Assembly: GCF_003391135.1 (NCBI RefSeq)
Contig: NZ_CP031455.1
Location: forward strand, 2,945,001 to 3,009,000
Direction: 5' to 3'
Length of the DNA: 64,000 nucleotides
Origin: Streptoverticillium olivoreticuli subsp. olivoreticuli
GTDB lineage: Bacteria; Actinomycetota; Actinomycetes; Streptomycetales; Streptomycetaceae
Part shown: positions 24,413 to 32,394 of the stretch, one piece after another
Numbering within the stretch: the first letter of the stretch is position 1
Layout of the letters: each line of letters begins with the position of its first letter
Translations under genes and position numbers: made by a program
Notes under the pieces: generated by a model
What the model saw: the letters and a program-made list of their open reading frames with translations, nothing else
What the model was told of the DNA's origin: nothing
Databases searched by the model: none

Positions 24413-25806
24413 GCCCTCGTAGCAGGAACAAGCCGCACGAGATCGTCGAGCGTGCCCTGGAGCTGTCGCGCGCCGACGGCTGTGTCGTGATCGCGAGCGA
24501 GGACTCCACCGCCAATCTGCGCTGGGCGGGCAACGCGCTCACCACCAACGGCGTCACCCGCGGCCGCACCGTCACGGTGATCGCGACCGTCGACGGCGCC
24601 GAGGGCACGGCCTCCGGGGTCGTCTCCCGTTCCGCGGTCACCGCGGAGGAGCTGGAGCCGCTGGTCCGGGCCGCCGAGGCCGCCGCCCGGGAGGCGGGCC
24701 CCGCCGAGGACGCCCAGCCGCTGGTGACGGGCGTCCCGCACTCCCCCGGCTTCACCGAAGCGCCCGCCGAGACCTCCCCGGCGGTCTTCGACGCCTTCGC
24801 GCCCGCGCTCGGCGAGTCCTTCGCCCGGGCCCGCGCCGAGGGCCGCGAGCTGTACGGCTTCGCCCTCCACCGGATGGACTCCCACTACCTGGGCTCCTCC
24901 GCCGGGCTGCGGCTCCGCCACGACCAGCCCACCGGCACCCTGGAGCTCAACGCCAAGTCCCCGGACCGCACGCGCTCCGCGTGGGCGGGCCGCGCCACCC
25001 GCGACTTCACGGACGTGGACCCGGCGGCGCTGGACGCCGAGCTGGCCCGGCGGCTCGCCTGGGCCCGTACGAAGGTCGAGCTGCCGGCCGGGCGGTACGA
25101 GACGCTGCTCCCGCCGACCGCCGTCGCCGACCTGATGATCTACCAGGCGTGGTCGGCCACGGCCCGGGAGGCGGCGGAGGGCCGTACGGTCTTCTCCAAG
25201 CCCGGCGGTGGCACGCGCATCGGCGAGAAGCTGTCCGGGCTGCCGCTGTCGCTGCGCAGCGACCCGGCGTACCCGGGCCTGCAGTGCGCGCCGTTCGTGC
25301 TCACGGGCAGTTCCGGCGAGGACGCGTCGGTCTTCGACAACGGGCTGCCGCTCTCCGCCACGGACTGGATCCGCGAGGGGGTGCTGGAGCGGCTGGCCAC
25401 GACCCGTCACACCGCCGGCCTGACGGACCTCCCGGTCACCCCCGCCGTCGACAACCTCATCCTGGACGCGGGCGGCACCCGCTCGCTCGACGAGATGGTC
25501 GCCGACACCGAGCGCGGGCTGCTGCTGACCTCCCTGTGGTACATCCGCGAGGTCGACCCGGCGTCGCTGCTGCTCACCGGGCTCACCCGGGACGGCGTCT
25601 ACCTGGTCGAGAAGGGCGAGGTCGTCGGCGAGGTCAACAACTTCCGCTTCAACGAGTCCCCGGTCTCCGTGCTCTCCAGGGCCACGGAGGCGGGCCGCAC
25701 CGAACAGACGCTGCCGCGCGAGTGGGGCGACTACTTCAGCCGGGCGGCGATGCCCGCGCTGCGGGTGCCCGACTTCAACATGAGCTCGGTCAGCCAGGGG
25801 GTGTGA
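24409..25806 (+). CDS. pmbA: TldE/PmbA-family partner subunit
   Basis: 465-residue non-catalytic partner of TldD. It has the shared fold ([29 protein letters not shown] near the start; [15 protein letters not shown] in the middle) but no HExxxH, as expected for TldE. Conserved C-terminal stretch [25 protein letters not shown] forms the end of the subunit. GTG start is coupled to tldD by a four-base overlap, with AGGAGG seven bases upstream. Confidence 0.92.
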   Translation: MSPRSRNKPHEIVERALELSRADGCVVIASEDSTANLRWAGNALTTNGVTRGRTVTVIATVDGAEGTASGVVSRSAVTAEELEPLVRAAEAAAREAGPAEDAQPLVTGVPHSPGFTEAPAETSPAVFDAFAPALGESFARARAEGRELYGFALHRMDSHYLGSSAGLRLRHDQPTGTLELNAKSPDRTRSAWAGRATRDFTDVDPAALDAELARRLAWARTKVELPAGRYETLLPPTAVADLMIYQAWSATAREAAEGRTVFSKPGGGTRIGEKLSGLPLSLRSDPAYPGLQCAPFVLTGSSGEDASVFDNGLPLSATDWIREGVLERLATTRHTAGLTDLPVTPAVDNLILDAGGTRSLDEMVADTERGLLLTSLWYIREVDPASLLLTGLTRDGVYLVEKGEVVGEVNNFRFNESPVSVLSRATEAGRTEQTLPREWGDYFSRAAMPALRVPDFNMSSVSQGV

Positions 25807-25940
25807 CGGCCGGGCGGGGGTGGGACAGCCAGGGCGCGCGACCGGGCCGAATAGACTGGGCGCGTCCGTCCACCCCCTCCCTCCCGTCCCCTCTCCTTCT
25901 TCTCCTTCCTTCATCCGCCCTCTCGATCCCCAGGAACGTC

Positions 25941-27353
25941 ATGACACGCCTCGGCGAATCCGTCGCCCGCGCCAGCGAGCTCCTCGCGCAGGACCTCTCC
26001 TCCGACCAGACCGTCCAGCGGCTGCTCACGGAGACGGGCTCGCGGCGCTATCTCGACCTGACGGATCTGTCGGCGAAGGAGCAGGCCGAGCTGATCGCGG
26101 CCCGCACGGTCGAGGTGCTGCCGGGCGTGGACAAGCTCGCCGCGCGCATCGACGAGCGCCGGGCCGCGGGCAAGGGCCTGAGCATCAAGCTGGGCATCGA
26201 CCCGACCGGCAGCGACGTGCACCTCGGGCACGCCGTGCCGGTGATCATCCTCAGCCGCTTCCAGCGCATGGGCCATGACGTCACGCTGCTCATCGGCGAC
26301 TTCACCGCCAAGATCGGCGACCCGACGGGCCGTACGGCGGAGCGCCCGCCGCTCACCGACGAGGACATCGCGAAGAACCTGGCGGGCTACCGCGAGCAGG
26401 TGCGGCCGTTCTTCGACTTCGAGAAGGTCAGCTTCCGGCAGAACAGCGAGTGGCTGGCGCCGTACACCTTCCCGGAGCTGCTGGCCCTGCTGGCGCACGT
26501 GCCGGTCTCGCAGCTGCTCCAGCGCGAGGACTTCCGCACCCGCCTCTCCTCGGGCTCCGGCCTGACGATGACGGAGATGCTCTACCCGATCGCGCAGGGC
26601 CTGGACTCCGTGGCCCTGGAGTGCGATGTGGAGCTGGGCGGCGCCGACCAGCTGCTCAACCTGCAGATGGGCCGCAGGCTCATGGAGCTGAAGGGCCAGA
26701 AGCCGCAGCTCGTCGTCACCATGCCGCTGATCGAGGGCACGGACGGCACGGGCGCGAAGATGTCCAAGTCCAAGAACAACTACGTCGCGATGTCCGCGCC
26801 CGCAGACGACGTCTTCGGCAAGATCATGTCGGTGCCGGACCGGCTGATGGAGCCGTACCTCAAGGCGTGGACCGAGTGGACGGACGAGGAGATCGCGCTC
26901 GTCCTGGCCCGTGTGGCGGAGCGCTCCCTGCACCCGATGGACCTCAAGAAGGTCCTGGCGGGCGAGGTCGTGACCGCGCTGTACGGGGTCGAGGCGGCGA
27001 TGGCGGCGCGCGCCGGCTTCATCGCGCAGTTCTCGAAGAAGAGCTTCACTGACGTCGAGAGCCTGCCGGTGGTGGAGCTCGCGGAGCACGGTTCCGAGGC
27101 GGTGACGGCCGTGCTCAGCCAGGTGCTGGGCTTCCAGCCGAGCGCTTCCGCGGCGCGGCGGGTGGCGAAGCAGAACGGTCTGCGTCTGATCGTCGAGCAC
27201 GGTGAGGGGCAGGAGGCCGTCGTGCTTCCCGAGGCCGACGCGATCCGCCCGCTGGGCGAGGTGGTCGCGGAGACCTTGGCCAAGGCGGCGGTTTCCGCGT
27301 CCGGTGTGTACCTCAAGGCCGGCCGCAAGGTCGCCGAGATCCGCGGCCTGTAA
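25941..27353 (+). CDS. tyrS: Tyrosyl-tRNA synthetase, KMSKS (TyrZ-like) type
   Basis: 470-residue class I aminoacyl-tRNA synthetase charging tRNA-Tyr. HIGH-type motif is HLGHAVPV (in KLGIDPTGSDVHLGH), the tyrosine-binding region is ELGGADQLLNLQMGR, and the second signature is GAKMSKSKNNYV. An S4-like RNA-binding domain ends the protein (SAARRVAKQNGLRL). The KMSKS form and spacing resemble the TyrZ branch rather than the KFGKS form of the common TyrS, and the protein is about 50 residues longer than usual. ATG 25941 follows CAGGAA. A hairpin terminator with a T-run follows. Confidence 0.92.
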   Translation: MTRLGESVARASELLAQDLSSDQTVQRLLTETGSRRYLDLTDLSAKEQAELIAARTVEVLPGVDKLAARIDERRAAGKGLSIKLGIDPTGSDVHLGHAVPVIILSRFQRMGHDVTLLIGDFTAKIGDPTGRTAERPPLTDEDIAKNLAGYREQVRPFFDFEKVSFRQNSEWLAPYTFPELLALLAHVPVSQLLQREDFRTRLSSGSGLTMTEMLYPIAQGLDSVALECDVELGGADQLLNLQMGRRLMELKGQKPQLVVTMPLIEGTDGTGAKMSKSKNNYVAMSAPADDVFGKIMSVPDRLMEPYLKAWTEWTDEEIALVLARVAERSLHPMDLKKVLAGEVVTALYGVEAAMAARAGFIAQFSKKSFTDVESLPVVELAEHGSEAVTAVLSQVLGFQPSASAARRVAKQNGLRLIVEHGEGQEAVVLPEADAIRPLGEVVAETLAKAAVSASGVYLKAGRKVAEIRGL

Positions 27354-27373
27354 CCGGGGTTCCCGGTCCTCGG

Positions 27374-27413
27374 ACGCCGGACGGGCCGACTCGCTCGGCC
27401 CGTCCGGCGTTTT
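27374..27413. terminator. Terminator between tyrS and the GlsB gene
   Basis: ACGCCGGACGGGCCGA (27374-27389) pairs perfectly with 27395-27410, followed by TTTT on the + strand. It shares the GCCGGACGGGC core of the repeat family found elsewhere in the window. Confidence 0.9.
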
Positions 27414-27692
27414 TCACGCGCGGGTCTTCTTCCCTCCCCGCATCGCCACCCACAAGCGGTCGCCGACGCCGACCACCAGCACCGCGCCGGCCAGCTGGAG
27501 CAGATGGCGGCCCCAGTCGATGCCCTTGGTGTCGTTGATGCCGAGGCCCGTGGCCGCCCAGTTGCCGAGGACGCTGCCGATCATGCCGAAGATGATCGTC
27601 AGCCAGAGGGGGATCTGCTGCTTGCCCGGCAGGATCGCCTTGGCGATCAGGCCCAGCACCAGACCGACGATGATGGCCCACAACCAGCTCAT
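27414..27692 (-). CDS. GlsB/YeaQ/YmgE-family stress-response membrane protein
   Basis: 92-residue protein with three hydrophobic segments: SWLWAIIVGLVLGLIAKAIL, WLTIIFGMIGSVLGNWAA and LLQLAGAVLVVGVGDRLWV. The IVGLVLGLIAKAILPGKQ start is the family signature (transglycosylase-associated protein). Members are induced by general envelope or osmotic stress; mechanism unknown. The C-terminus is basic (RGGKKTRA). Convergent with tyrS, sharing its terminator. Confidence 0.87.
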   Translation of the reverse strand: MSWLWAIIVGLVLGLIAKAILPGKQQIPLWLTIIFGMIGSVLGNWAATGLGINDTKGIDWGRHLLQLAGAVLVVGVGDRLWVAMRGGKKTRA

Positions 27693-27917
27693 GTCGCCTC
27701 CTCATGCGGCGCGATATGGCGTGCCCCGCCATTCTGGGGCCGCTCGCGGTACGGCGCACTTCGGACCGGCGCCTACGCCGGGTGCATGAGAGAGATGCAG
27801 GTCGGGGCGGGGGCCTGTGCGCCGCCCCCGGTCTCGTACGCGGGCCGGGGGCGGCGTAACGTTGAATACGTCCTGGACGAATGGCGTGTCCCGGCGGCGA
27901 GCGGGTGGTGGAACGTG

Positions 27918-28304
27918 ATGCGGAAGCTGGGCGGGCCGGAGGTCGTCAGGATCACCGGGGCCCGACGAGGTCTGGCCGAGGACGTGCGCGGCCGCCAGCG
28001 GCGGTACGTCTTCTCGATGCTCGTCCGCACCCTCTCGGTGGTGCTGACCGTGGTGCTGTGGAACGTCGAGCGCTATGTGGCCATCGGCACGCTGGTCCTG
28101 GGCGCGCTGCTCCCCTATGTCGCCGTCGTGATCGCCAACGCGGGCCGGGAGAACGCCCCTTCGCTGCCCGGCACGTTCGTCCCCGCGCCGACCCGGCCGG
28201 TGCTGATGCCCGGCCCGGCGGTGCACCCGGCGGAACCCTCGGCGGAAGCGGGCCGCGGCGACGGCCGGCCGCCTTCCGGCGATCAGGCGCGTGACCACAA
28301 CTGA
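27918..28304 (+). CDS. DUF3099-family membrane protein
   Basis: 128-residue protein with two predicted helices (MLVRTLSVVLTVVLWNV and YVAIGTLVLGALLPYVAVVIANAG) after a charged N-terminus (EVVRITGARRGLAEDVRGRQRRY), and a Pro/Glu-rich C-terminal tail. The RITGARRGLAEDVRGRQRRYV block identifies the actinobacterial DUF3099 family of unknown function. ATG 27918 is immediately preceded by in-frame GTG 27915; either may serve. A hairpin lies about 150 bases downstream. Confidence 0.8.
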   Translation: MRKLGGPEVVRITGARRGLAEDVRGRQRRYVFSMLVRTLSVVLTVVLWNVERYVAIGTLVLGALLPYVAVVIANAGRENAPSLPGTFVPAPTRPVLMPGPAVHPAEPSAEAGRGDGRPPSGDQARDHN

Positions 28305-28449
28305 TGTGCGGGAGTGGGCGCGCGGGCCGGTGCGCGCGCTGCCAAGCTCAAGAAAACCTCAGATCAATCATGTGGTTTCAGTGCCGCTCGCCGGTCACCC
28401 CGTGACATACTTCCTAAGCGCTCCGCATCCCCCGTCGGAGCGACAGACC

Positions 28450-28486
28450 GACGCCGGGCGGCTCCCCCCGTGGCTGCCCGGCGTCG
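28450..28486 (+). terminator. Hairpin downstream of the DUF3099 gene
   Basis: GACGCCGGGC at 28450-28459 pairs with GCCCGGCGTC at 28477-28486. It lies about 50 bases before the next + strand start, so it could be a terminator or a leader structure of the following gene. Confidence 0.5.
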
Positions 28487-28535
28487 CCGTGTCCGCGTGG
28501 CCCGGGGCCGTGCCGGTGGTCGTAGAGTCTGGGGT

Positions 28536-28760
28536 GTGAACTCCCCCGATACCGCTGTGATCTGCTCCGCCAAGGGCTGCCGCGCCGCCGCCGTGTGGGT
28601 GCTGGCGTGGAACAACCCCAAGCTGCACACGCCCGATCGCCGCAAGACGTGGCTCGCGTGCGACGAGCACCGCGAGCACCTGTCCAACTTCCTTGATCTG
28701 CGCGGCTTCCTCAAGGACGTGGTGACCCTCGAGGAGTGGGAGTCAGCCGCCGATCGCTGA
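28536..28760 (+). CDS. Small conserved actinobacterial protein with Cys pairs
   Basis: 74-residue protein starting at GTG 28536. It has three Cys and His residues in a possible metal-binding layout (ICSAKGCRAAAVWVL ... WLACDEHREHLSNFL), then an acidic C-terminal helix. Orthologues in Streptomyces are sometimes labelled acetone carboxylase, a label not supported by the size or sequence. Function unknown. Its 3' end overlaps the end of the convergent moaA by 18 bases. Confidence 0.75.
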   Translation: MNSPDTAVICSAKGCRAAAVWVLAWNNPKLHTPDRRKTWLACDEHREHLSNFLDLRGFLKDVVTLEEWESAADR

Positions 28761-29732
28761 CATCGGGCGCCGGGGCTGGAGGAAGGCGGGGTCGTCCAGG
28801 CCCGAGCCGGCCTTCTTGCCCCACGTCGCCCGCCGCCAGAAGTCGGCTATCTCCTCGTCCGGGGCGCCCGAGCGCAGCACGCCCCGCAGGTCCGACTCCT
28901 CGCGCGCGAACAGGCAGGTGCGGATCTGCCCGTCGGCGGTGAGCCGGGTGCGGTCGCAGGCGGCGCAGAAGGGGCGGGTCACGGAGGCGATCACTCCGAC
29001 GCGGGCGGGCCCGCCGTCGACGAGCCAGCGCTCGGCGGGTGCGGAGCCGCGCTCGTCGCCGCCCTCCGGGGTGAGGCGGAAGCGTGTGCGGAGGCTCGCG
29101 AGGATGTCCTCCGCGGTGATCATCCCGTCGCGTTTCCAGCCGTGTTGGGCGTCAAGGGGCATCTGCTCGATGAAGCGCAGCTCATAGTCGTTCCCGACGG
29201 CCCAGGCGAGGAGGTCGGGGGCCTCGTCGGCGTTGAGGCCGGGCATCAGGACGGCGTTGACCTTCACGGGCGTGAGGCCGGCGGCCCGGGCGGCCGCGAG
29301 GCCGTCGAGGACGTCCTGGTGGCGCTTGCGCCGGGTCAGGGTGTGGAAGACGTCGGGGCGCAGGGTGTCGAGGGAGACGTTGACGCGGTCGAGCCCGGCG
29401 GCCGCGAGGGCGTGGGCGGTGCGCTCCAGGCCGATGCCGTTGGTGGTGAGGGACAGCCTCGGGCGCGGCAGGAGGGCCGCGCAGCGCTCGACGATGGAGA
29501 CGAGGCCGGGCCGCAGCAGGGGCTCGCCGCCGGTGAAGCGGACCTCGGTGACACCCAGTGCCGTGACGGCTATCCGCACCAGGCGGACGATCTCGTCGTC
29601 GGTGAGGAGGTCGGGCTTGGCGAGCCACTGGAGGCCCTCTTCGGGCATGCAGTAGGTGCAGCGGAGGTTGCAGCGGTCGGTGAGGGAGACGCGCAGGTCG
29701 GTTGCGGCGCGACCGTAGGTGTCGATGAGCAC
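28743..29732 (-). CDS. moaA: GTP 3',8-cyclase (molybdenum cofactor biosynthesis)
   Basis: 329-residue radical SAM enzyme catalysing the first step of molybdopterin synthesis from GTP. The SAM-cluster cysteines are C21, C25 and C28 (RCNLRCTYCMPEEG); the second [4Fe-4S] site that binds GTP is in FCAACDRTRLTADGQIRTCLF. TGGEPLLRPG and SLDTLRPD are further family motifs. The normal C-terminal Gly-Gly is present (MSAIGG). Start GTG 29732 with AGGAGG about ten bases upstream. No other moa gene is adjacent. Confidence 0.94.
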   Translation of the reverse strand: MLIDTYGRAATDLRVSLTDRCNLRCTYCMPEEGLQWLAKPDLLTDDEIVRLVRIAVTALGVTEVRFTGGEPLLRPGLVSIVERCAALLPRPRLSLTTNGIGLERTAHALAAAGLDRVNVSLDTLRPDVFHTLTRRKRHQDVLDGLAAARAAGLTPVKVNAVLMPGLNADEAPDLLAWAVGNDYELRFIEQMPLDAQHGWKRDGMITAEDILASLRTRFRLTPEGGDERGSAPAERWLVDGGPARVGVIASVTRPFCAACDRTRLTADGQIRTCLFAREESDLRGVLRSGAPDEEIADFWRRATWGKKAGSGLDDPAFLQPRRPMSAIGG

Positions 29733-29802
29733 GGTTACGGCCCCTCCTGCGGACTGGAACGGTGATTCGTTCGGTGTTCCGCAGCGTACGCGATGCCCCT
29801 GA

Positions 29803-29823
29803 CGTTCAACAGTTCGTTGAACG
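29803..29823. promoter_or_regulatory. Perfect palindrome upstream of moaA
   Basis: CGTTCAAC-AGTTC-GTTGAACG, eight-base arms with a five-base spacer, about 70 bases upstream of the moaA start and 56 bases past the actP stop. TetR/MarR-sized candidate operator. Confidence 0.5.
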
Positions 29824-29878
29824 CGGGACAGGCGTACGGTCCCTGCCGGGACGAGGGGCCGTCGGGCGGGCCGGGCGG

Positions 29879-31495
29879 TCAGTGCGCCCCGTGGCCGGTG
29901 AGGGCGCGGACCTCCAGCTCGGCGTACTTCCGCGGGTCCGGCTGCTCCTTGGACAGCAGCGAGCCCAGCCAGCCCAGCAGGAAGCCGAGCGGGATGGAGA
30001 CGAGGCCGGGGTTGCCGAGCGGGAAGTAGTCGAAGCTCATGCCGGGGAAGAGCGCCTTGGGGTTGCCGGAGACCACCGGGGAGATGATCACCAGGGTGAC
30101 CGAGGAGACCAGCCCGCCGTAGATCGACCACAGGGCGCCCTGGGTGGTGAAGCGCTTCCAGAAGAGGCTGTAGAGGATCGTGGGGAGGTTGGCGGAGGCG
30201 GCGACCGCGAAGGCCAGGGCGACCAGGGCGGCCGCGTTGAGGCGGTGGGCGAAGATGCCGAGGACGATGGAGATCGCGCCGATGACGACGGCGGCGCACT
30301 TGGCGGTGAGGATCTCCTCCTTCTCGCTCGTGCGGCCCTTGCGGATGACGTTGGCCCACAGGTCGTGGGCGAAGGACGCCGAGGAGGCGAGGGTGAGGCC
30401 CGCGACCACGGCGAGGATGGTCGCGAAGGCGACCGCGGAGATGACGGCGAGGAGCACCGCGCCGCCGGTGGAGCCGGCGCCGCCGCCGACCTCCTGGGCG
30501 AGCAGCGGGGCCGCGGTGTTGCCGGACTCGTTGGAGGCGATGATCGCCTTGGGGCCGACCAGGGCCGCGGCGCCGAAGCCCAGCGCGATGGTCATCAGGT
30601 AGAAGGCGCCGATGATGCCGATGGCCCAGTTGACGGACTTCCGGGCGGCCTTGGCGGTGGGCACGGTGTAGAAGCGGATCAGGATGTGCGGGAGCCCCGC
30701 GGTGCCGAGGACGAGGGCGAGGCCGAGGGAGATGAAGTTCAGCTTGGAGGTGCCGTCCTTGCCGTACTGCAGGCCGGGTTCGAGGAAGGCCTTGCCCTTG
30801 CCGCTGGCCTCGGCGGCGCGGCCGAGGAGCGTGGAGACGTTCCAGCCGACCTTGTTGAGCACGAGGACGGTGATCAGCAGGGTGCCCGCGATGAGCATGA
30901 CCGCCTTGACGATCTGCACCCAGGTGGTGCCCTTCATGCCGCCGATGGTCACGTACAGCACCATGACCAGGCCGACGAGGCCGATGATCCAGCGGCGCGA
31001 GCCCTCGCCGGTGGCGCCGAGGAGCAGGGCGACCAGGGCGCCCGCGCCGACCATCTGGGCGAGCAGGTAGAAGATCGAGACGACGATGGTGGAGGTGCCC
31101 GCCGCGGTGCGTACGGGCCGCTGCTTGAGCCGGTGGGCGAGCACGTCGGCCATGGTGAAGCGGCCGGAGTTGCGCAGCGGTTCGGCGACCAGGAGCAGGG
31201 CGACCAGCCAGGCGACGAGGAAGCCGATGGAGTAGAGGAAGCCGTCGTAGCCGAAGAGGGAGATGGCGCCGGCGATGCCGAGGAAGGACGCTGCGGACAT
31301 GTAGTCACCGGAGATGGCCAGGCCGTTCTGGAAGCCGGTGAAGGAGCGACCGCCCGCGTAGAAGTCGGTGGCGTCCTTGGTCTGCCGGCCGGCCCAGATG
31401 GTGATCCCGAGGGTGGCCGCGACGAAGACGGAGAAGAGCGTGATGATCAGGGTGCGGTGGTCGCTGGCCGCGCCCGCGGCGAGGATGTGGGTCAT
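29879..31495 (-). CDS. actP: Cation/acetate symporter (SSS family), ActP-like
   Basis: 538-residue sodium:solute symporter with about 13 membrane helices. The N-terminal ATDFYAGGRSFTGFQNGLAISGDYMSAASFLGIAGAISL block (split by membrane segments) is the ActP hallmark; LPHILIRFYTVPTAKAARKSVNWA is also conserved. Predicted to take up acetate and other short monocarboxylates (propionate, pyruvate). The ATG overlaps the stop of an upstream DUF485 gene (ATGA at 31492-31495), matching the yjcH-actP pair of E. coli. Confidence 0.92.
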   Translation of the reverse strand: MTHILAAGAASDHRTLIITLFSVFVAATLGITIWAGRQTKDATDFYAGGRSFTGFQNGLAISGDYMSAASFLGIAGAISLFGYDGFLYSIGFLVAWLVALLLVAEPLRNSGRFTMADVLAHRLKQRPVRTAAGTSTIVVSIFYLLAQMVGAGALVALLLGATGEGSRRWIIGLVGLVMVLYVTIGGMKGTTWVQIVKAVMLIAGTLLITVLVLNKVGWNVSTLLGRAAEASGKGKAFLEPGLQYGKDGTSKLNFISLGLALVLGTAGLPHILIRFYTVPTAKAARKSVNWAIGIIGAFYLMTIALGFGAAALVGPKAIIASNESGNTAAPLLAQEVGGGAGSTGGAVLLAVISAVAFATILAVVAGLTLASSASFAHDLWANVIRKGRTSEKEEILTAKCAAVVIGAISIVLGIFAHRLNAAALVALAFAVAASANLPTILYSLFWKRFTTQGALWSIYGGLVSSVTLVIISPVVSGNPKALFPGMSFDYFPLGNPGLVSIPLGFLLGWLGSLLSKEQPDPRKYAELEVRALTGHGAH

Positions 31496-31872
31496 TCCCC
31501 GGCCTCCAGTCGGGTGCGCAGGGCCTCGGACCGGGGGTCGAGCTCGGCGGCGGCGTGCCGGGAGTACCACCAGGCGATCAGGAAGGTCGTGAGGAACTGG
31601 GCGAGGCCGAAGACGAAGGCGATGTTGATGTTGCCGACGACCTCGGTTCCCATGAAGCCGCCCGCGTAGTTGGAGAGCAGCACGTAGAGCAGGTACCAGG
31701 CGATGAAGGCGACGGTCAGCGGGAAGGCGAACGAGCGCTGGGCGCGGCGCAGTTCGCCGAATTCGGCGCTCGCCTGCATCTCGGTGTAGCGGTCGGGTTC
31801 GGCGGAGGAGACGGCGAGGTCGGGGCTGCCCGGCTCGTCCGGTTCCTGCGCGGTGGTCGGTGCGGTATCCAC
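31492..31872 (-). CDS. DUF485 membrane protein, YjcH-like partner of the acetate symporter
   Basis: 126-residue protein with two hydrophobic helices (FPLTVAFIAWYLLYVLLSNYAGGF and VFGLAQFLTTFLIAWWYS). The sequence ELRRAQRSFAFPLTVAF and GNINIAFVFGLAQF is typical of DUF485. It is translationally coupled to the symporter and probably acts in its assembly or function. An extra acidic N-terminus of about 35 residues precedes the family core. GTG start 31872 with CAGGAGA six bases upstream. A Crp-like palindrome lies 45 bases upstream. Confidence 0.88.
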   Translation of the reverse strand: MDTAPTTAQEPDEPGSPDLAVSSAEPDRYTEMQASAEFGELRRAQRSFAFPLTVAFIAWYLLYVLLSNYAGGFMGTEVVGNINIAFVFGLAQFLTTFLIAWWYSRHAAAELDPRSEALRTRLEAGE

Positions 31873-31916
31873 TGTCTCTCCTGACGGGGGTGATACGAGG
31901 ACGCGAGCCGTTGACC

Positions 31917-31932
31917 TGTGATCCGGATCACG
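31917..31932. promoter_or_regulatory. Crp-like binding site upstream of the acetate symporter operon
   Basis: TGTGATCCGGATCACG contains the perfect 14-base palindrome GTGATCCGGATCAC (31918-31931), one base off the TGTGA-N6-TCACA consensus. It lies 45 bases upstream of the first gene of the operon. Streptomyces encodes a cAMP-binding Crp, and the E. coli acs-yjcH-actP operon is Crp-controlled. Confidence 0.6.
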
Positions 31933-32299
31933 CATCGTAGAGGCAGGTCGCAGTATGCGACAGGGGGGCGGACCGCGATTTCGGGGAGAGCGGGCGCGTG
32001 GTGCGACACCGGCCGCCCGCACCCTCGTTGACCCTGGTGTGAGCGATGCGCCACCCCCTCCCCCGCCGTCCCCCGGTCGACGACCGTTCGGGATCGTCAG
32101 GTTGACGGCACCCATAGCGGCGGTGTCGACCGGGCGGCCGGCCGCGATCCCGGGAGCGGGCCGCTGGTACGGACCGCGGGTGCCACTGCCCCCGCTGAGC
32201 ATCGACGGGTTGCGCGACCCGAGCCTGCCGCCACCTTCTTGACGCACCGTCATATGGCGTCGGTTTGCGGCCTTGTCCGAGCTTTGTGCCGGAGATTCA
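31933..32299. other. Noncoding divergent region
   Basis: About 370 bases between the acetate operon and the subtilase gene. Open frames here have no family resemblance, poor codon bias and no ribosome-binding sites. Apart from the Crp-like site and the subtilase promoter at its edges I see no feature. Confidence 0.5.
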
Positions 32300-32328
32300 T
32301 TGCCCGGCGCGAAGATCGGCGCTAGCTT
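32300..32328 (+). promoter_or_regulatory. Probable promoter of the subtilase gene
   Basis: TTGCCC (32300-32305) and TAGCTT (32323-32328), spaced 17 bases, fit a sigma-HrdB promoter. The predicted start near 32335 would give a leader of about 60 bases with GGAG five bases before ATG 32395. Confidence 0.5.
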
Positions 32329-32394
32329 CACTCGTCATGTACCCGTCCGTGCGCGGCAAGGCGCCCGGCGGTTTTCGGATGATGTGGAGAACCC

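Noticed and set aside
22877..25806. TldD/TldE as part of a RiPP biosynthesis cluster
   Set aside because: No precursor peptide or modification enzyme is nearby; the pair sits among fatty-acid and tRNA synthetase genes.
28536..28760. Acetone carboxylase label for the 74-residue protein
   Set aside because: Far too small and without any carboxylase motif; likely a propagated misannotation.
31955..32242. 95-residue frame in the acetate/subtilase gap
   Set aside because: Pro-rich with no RBS, no hydrophobic pattern and no family; treated as noncoding.
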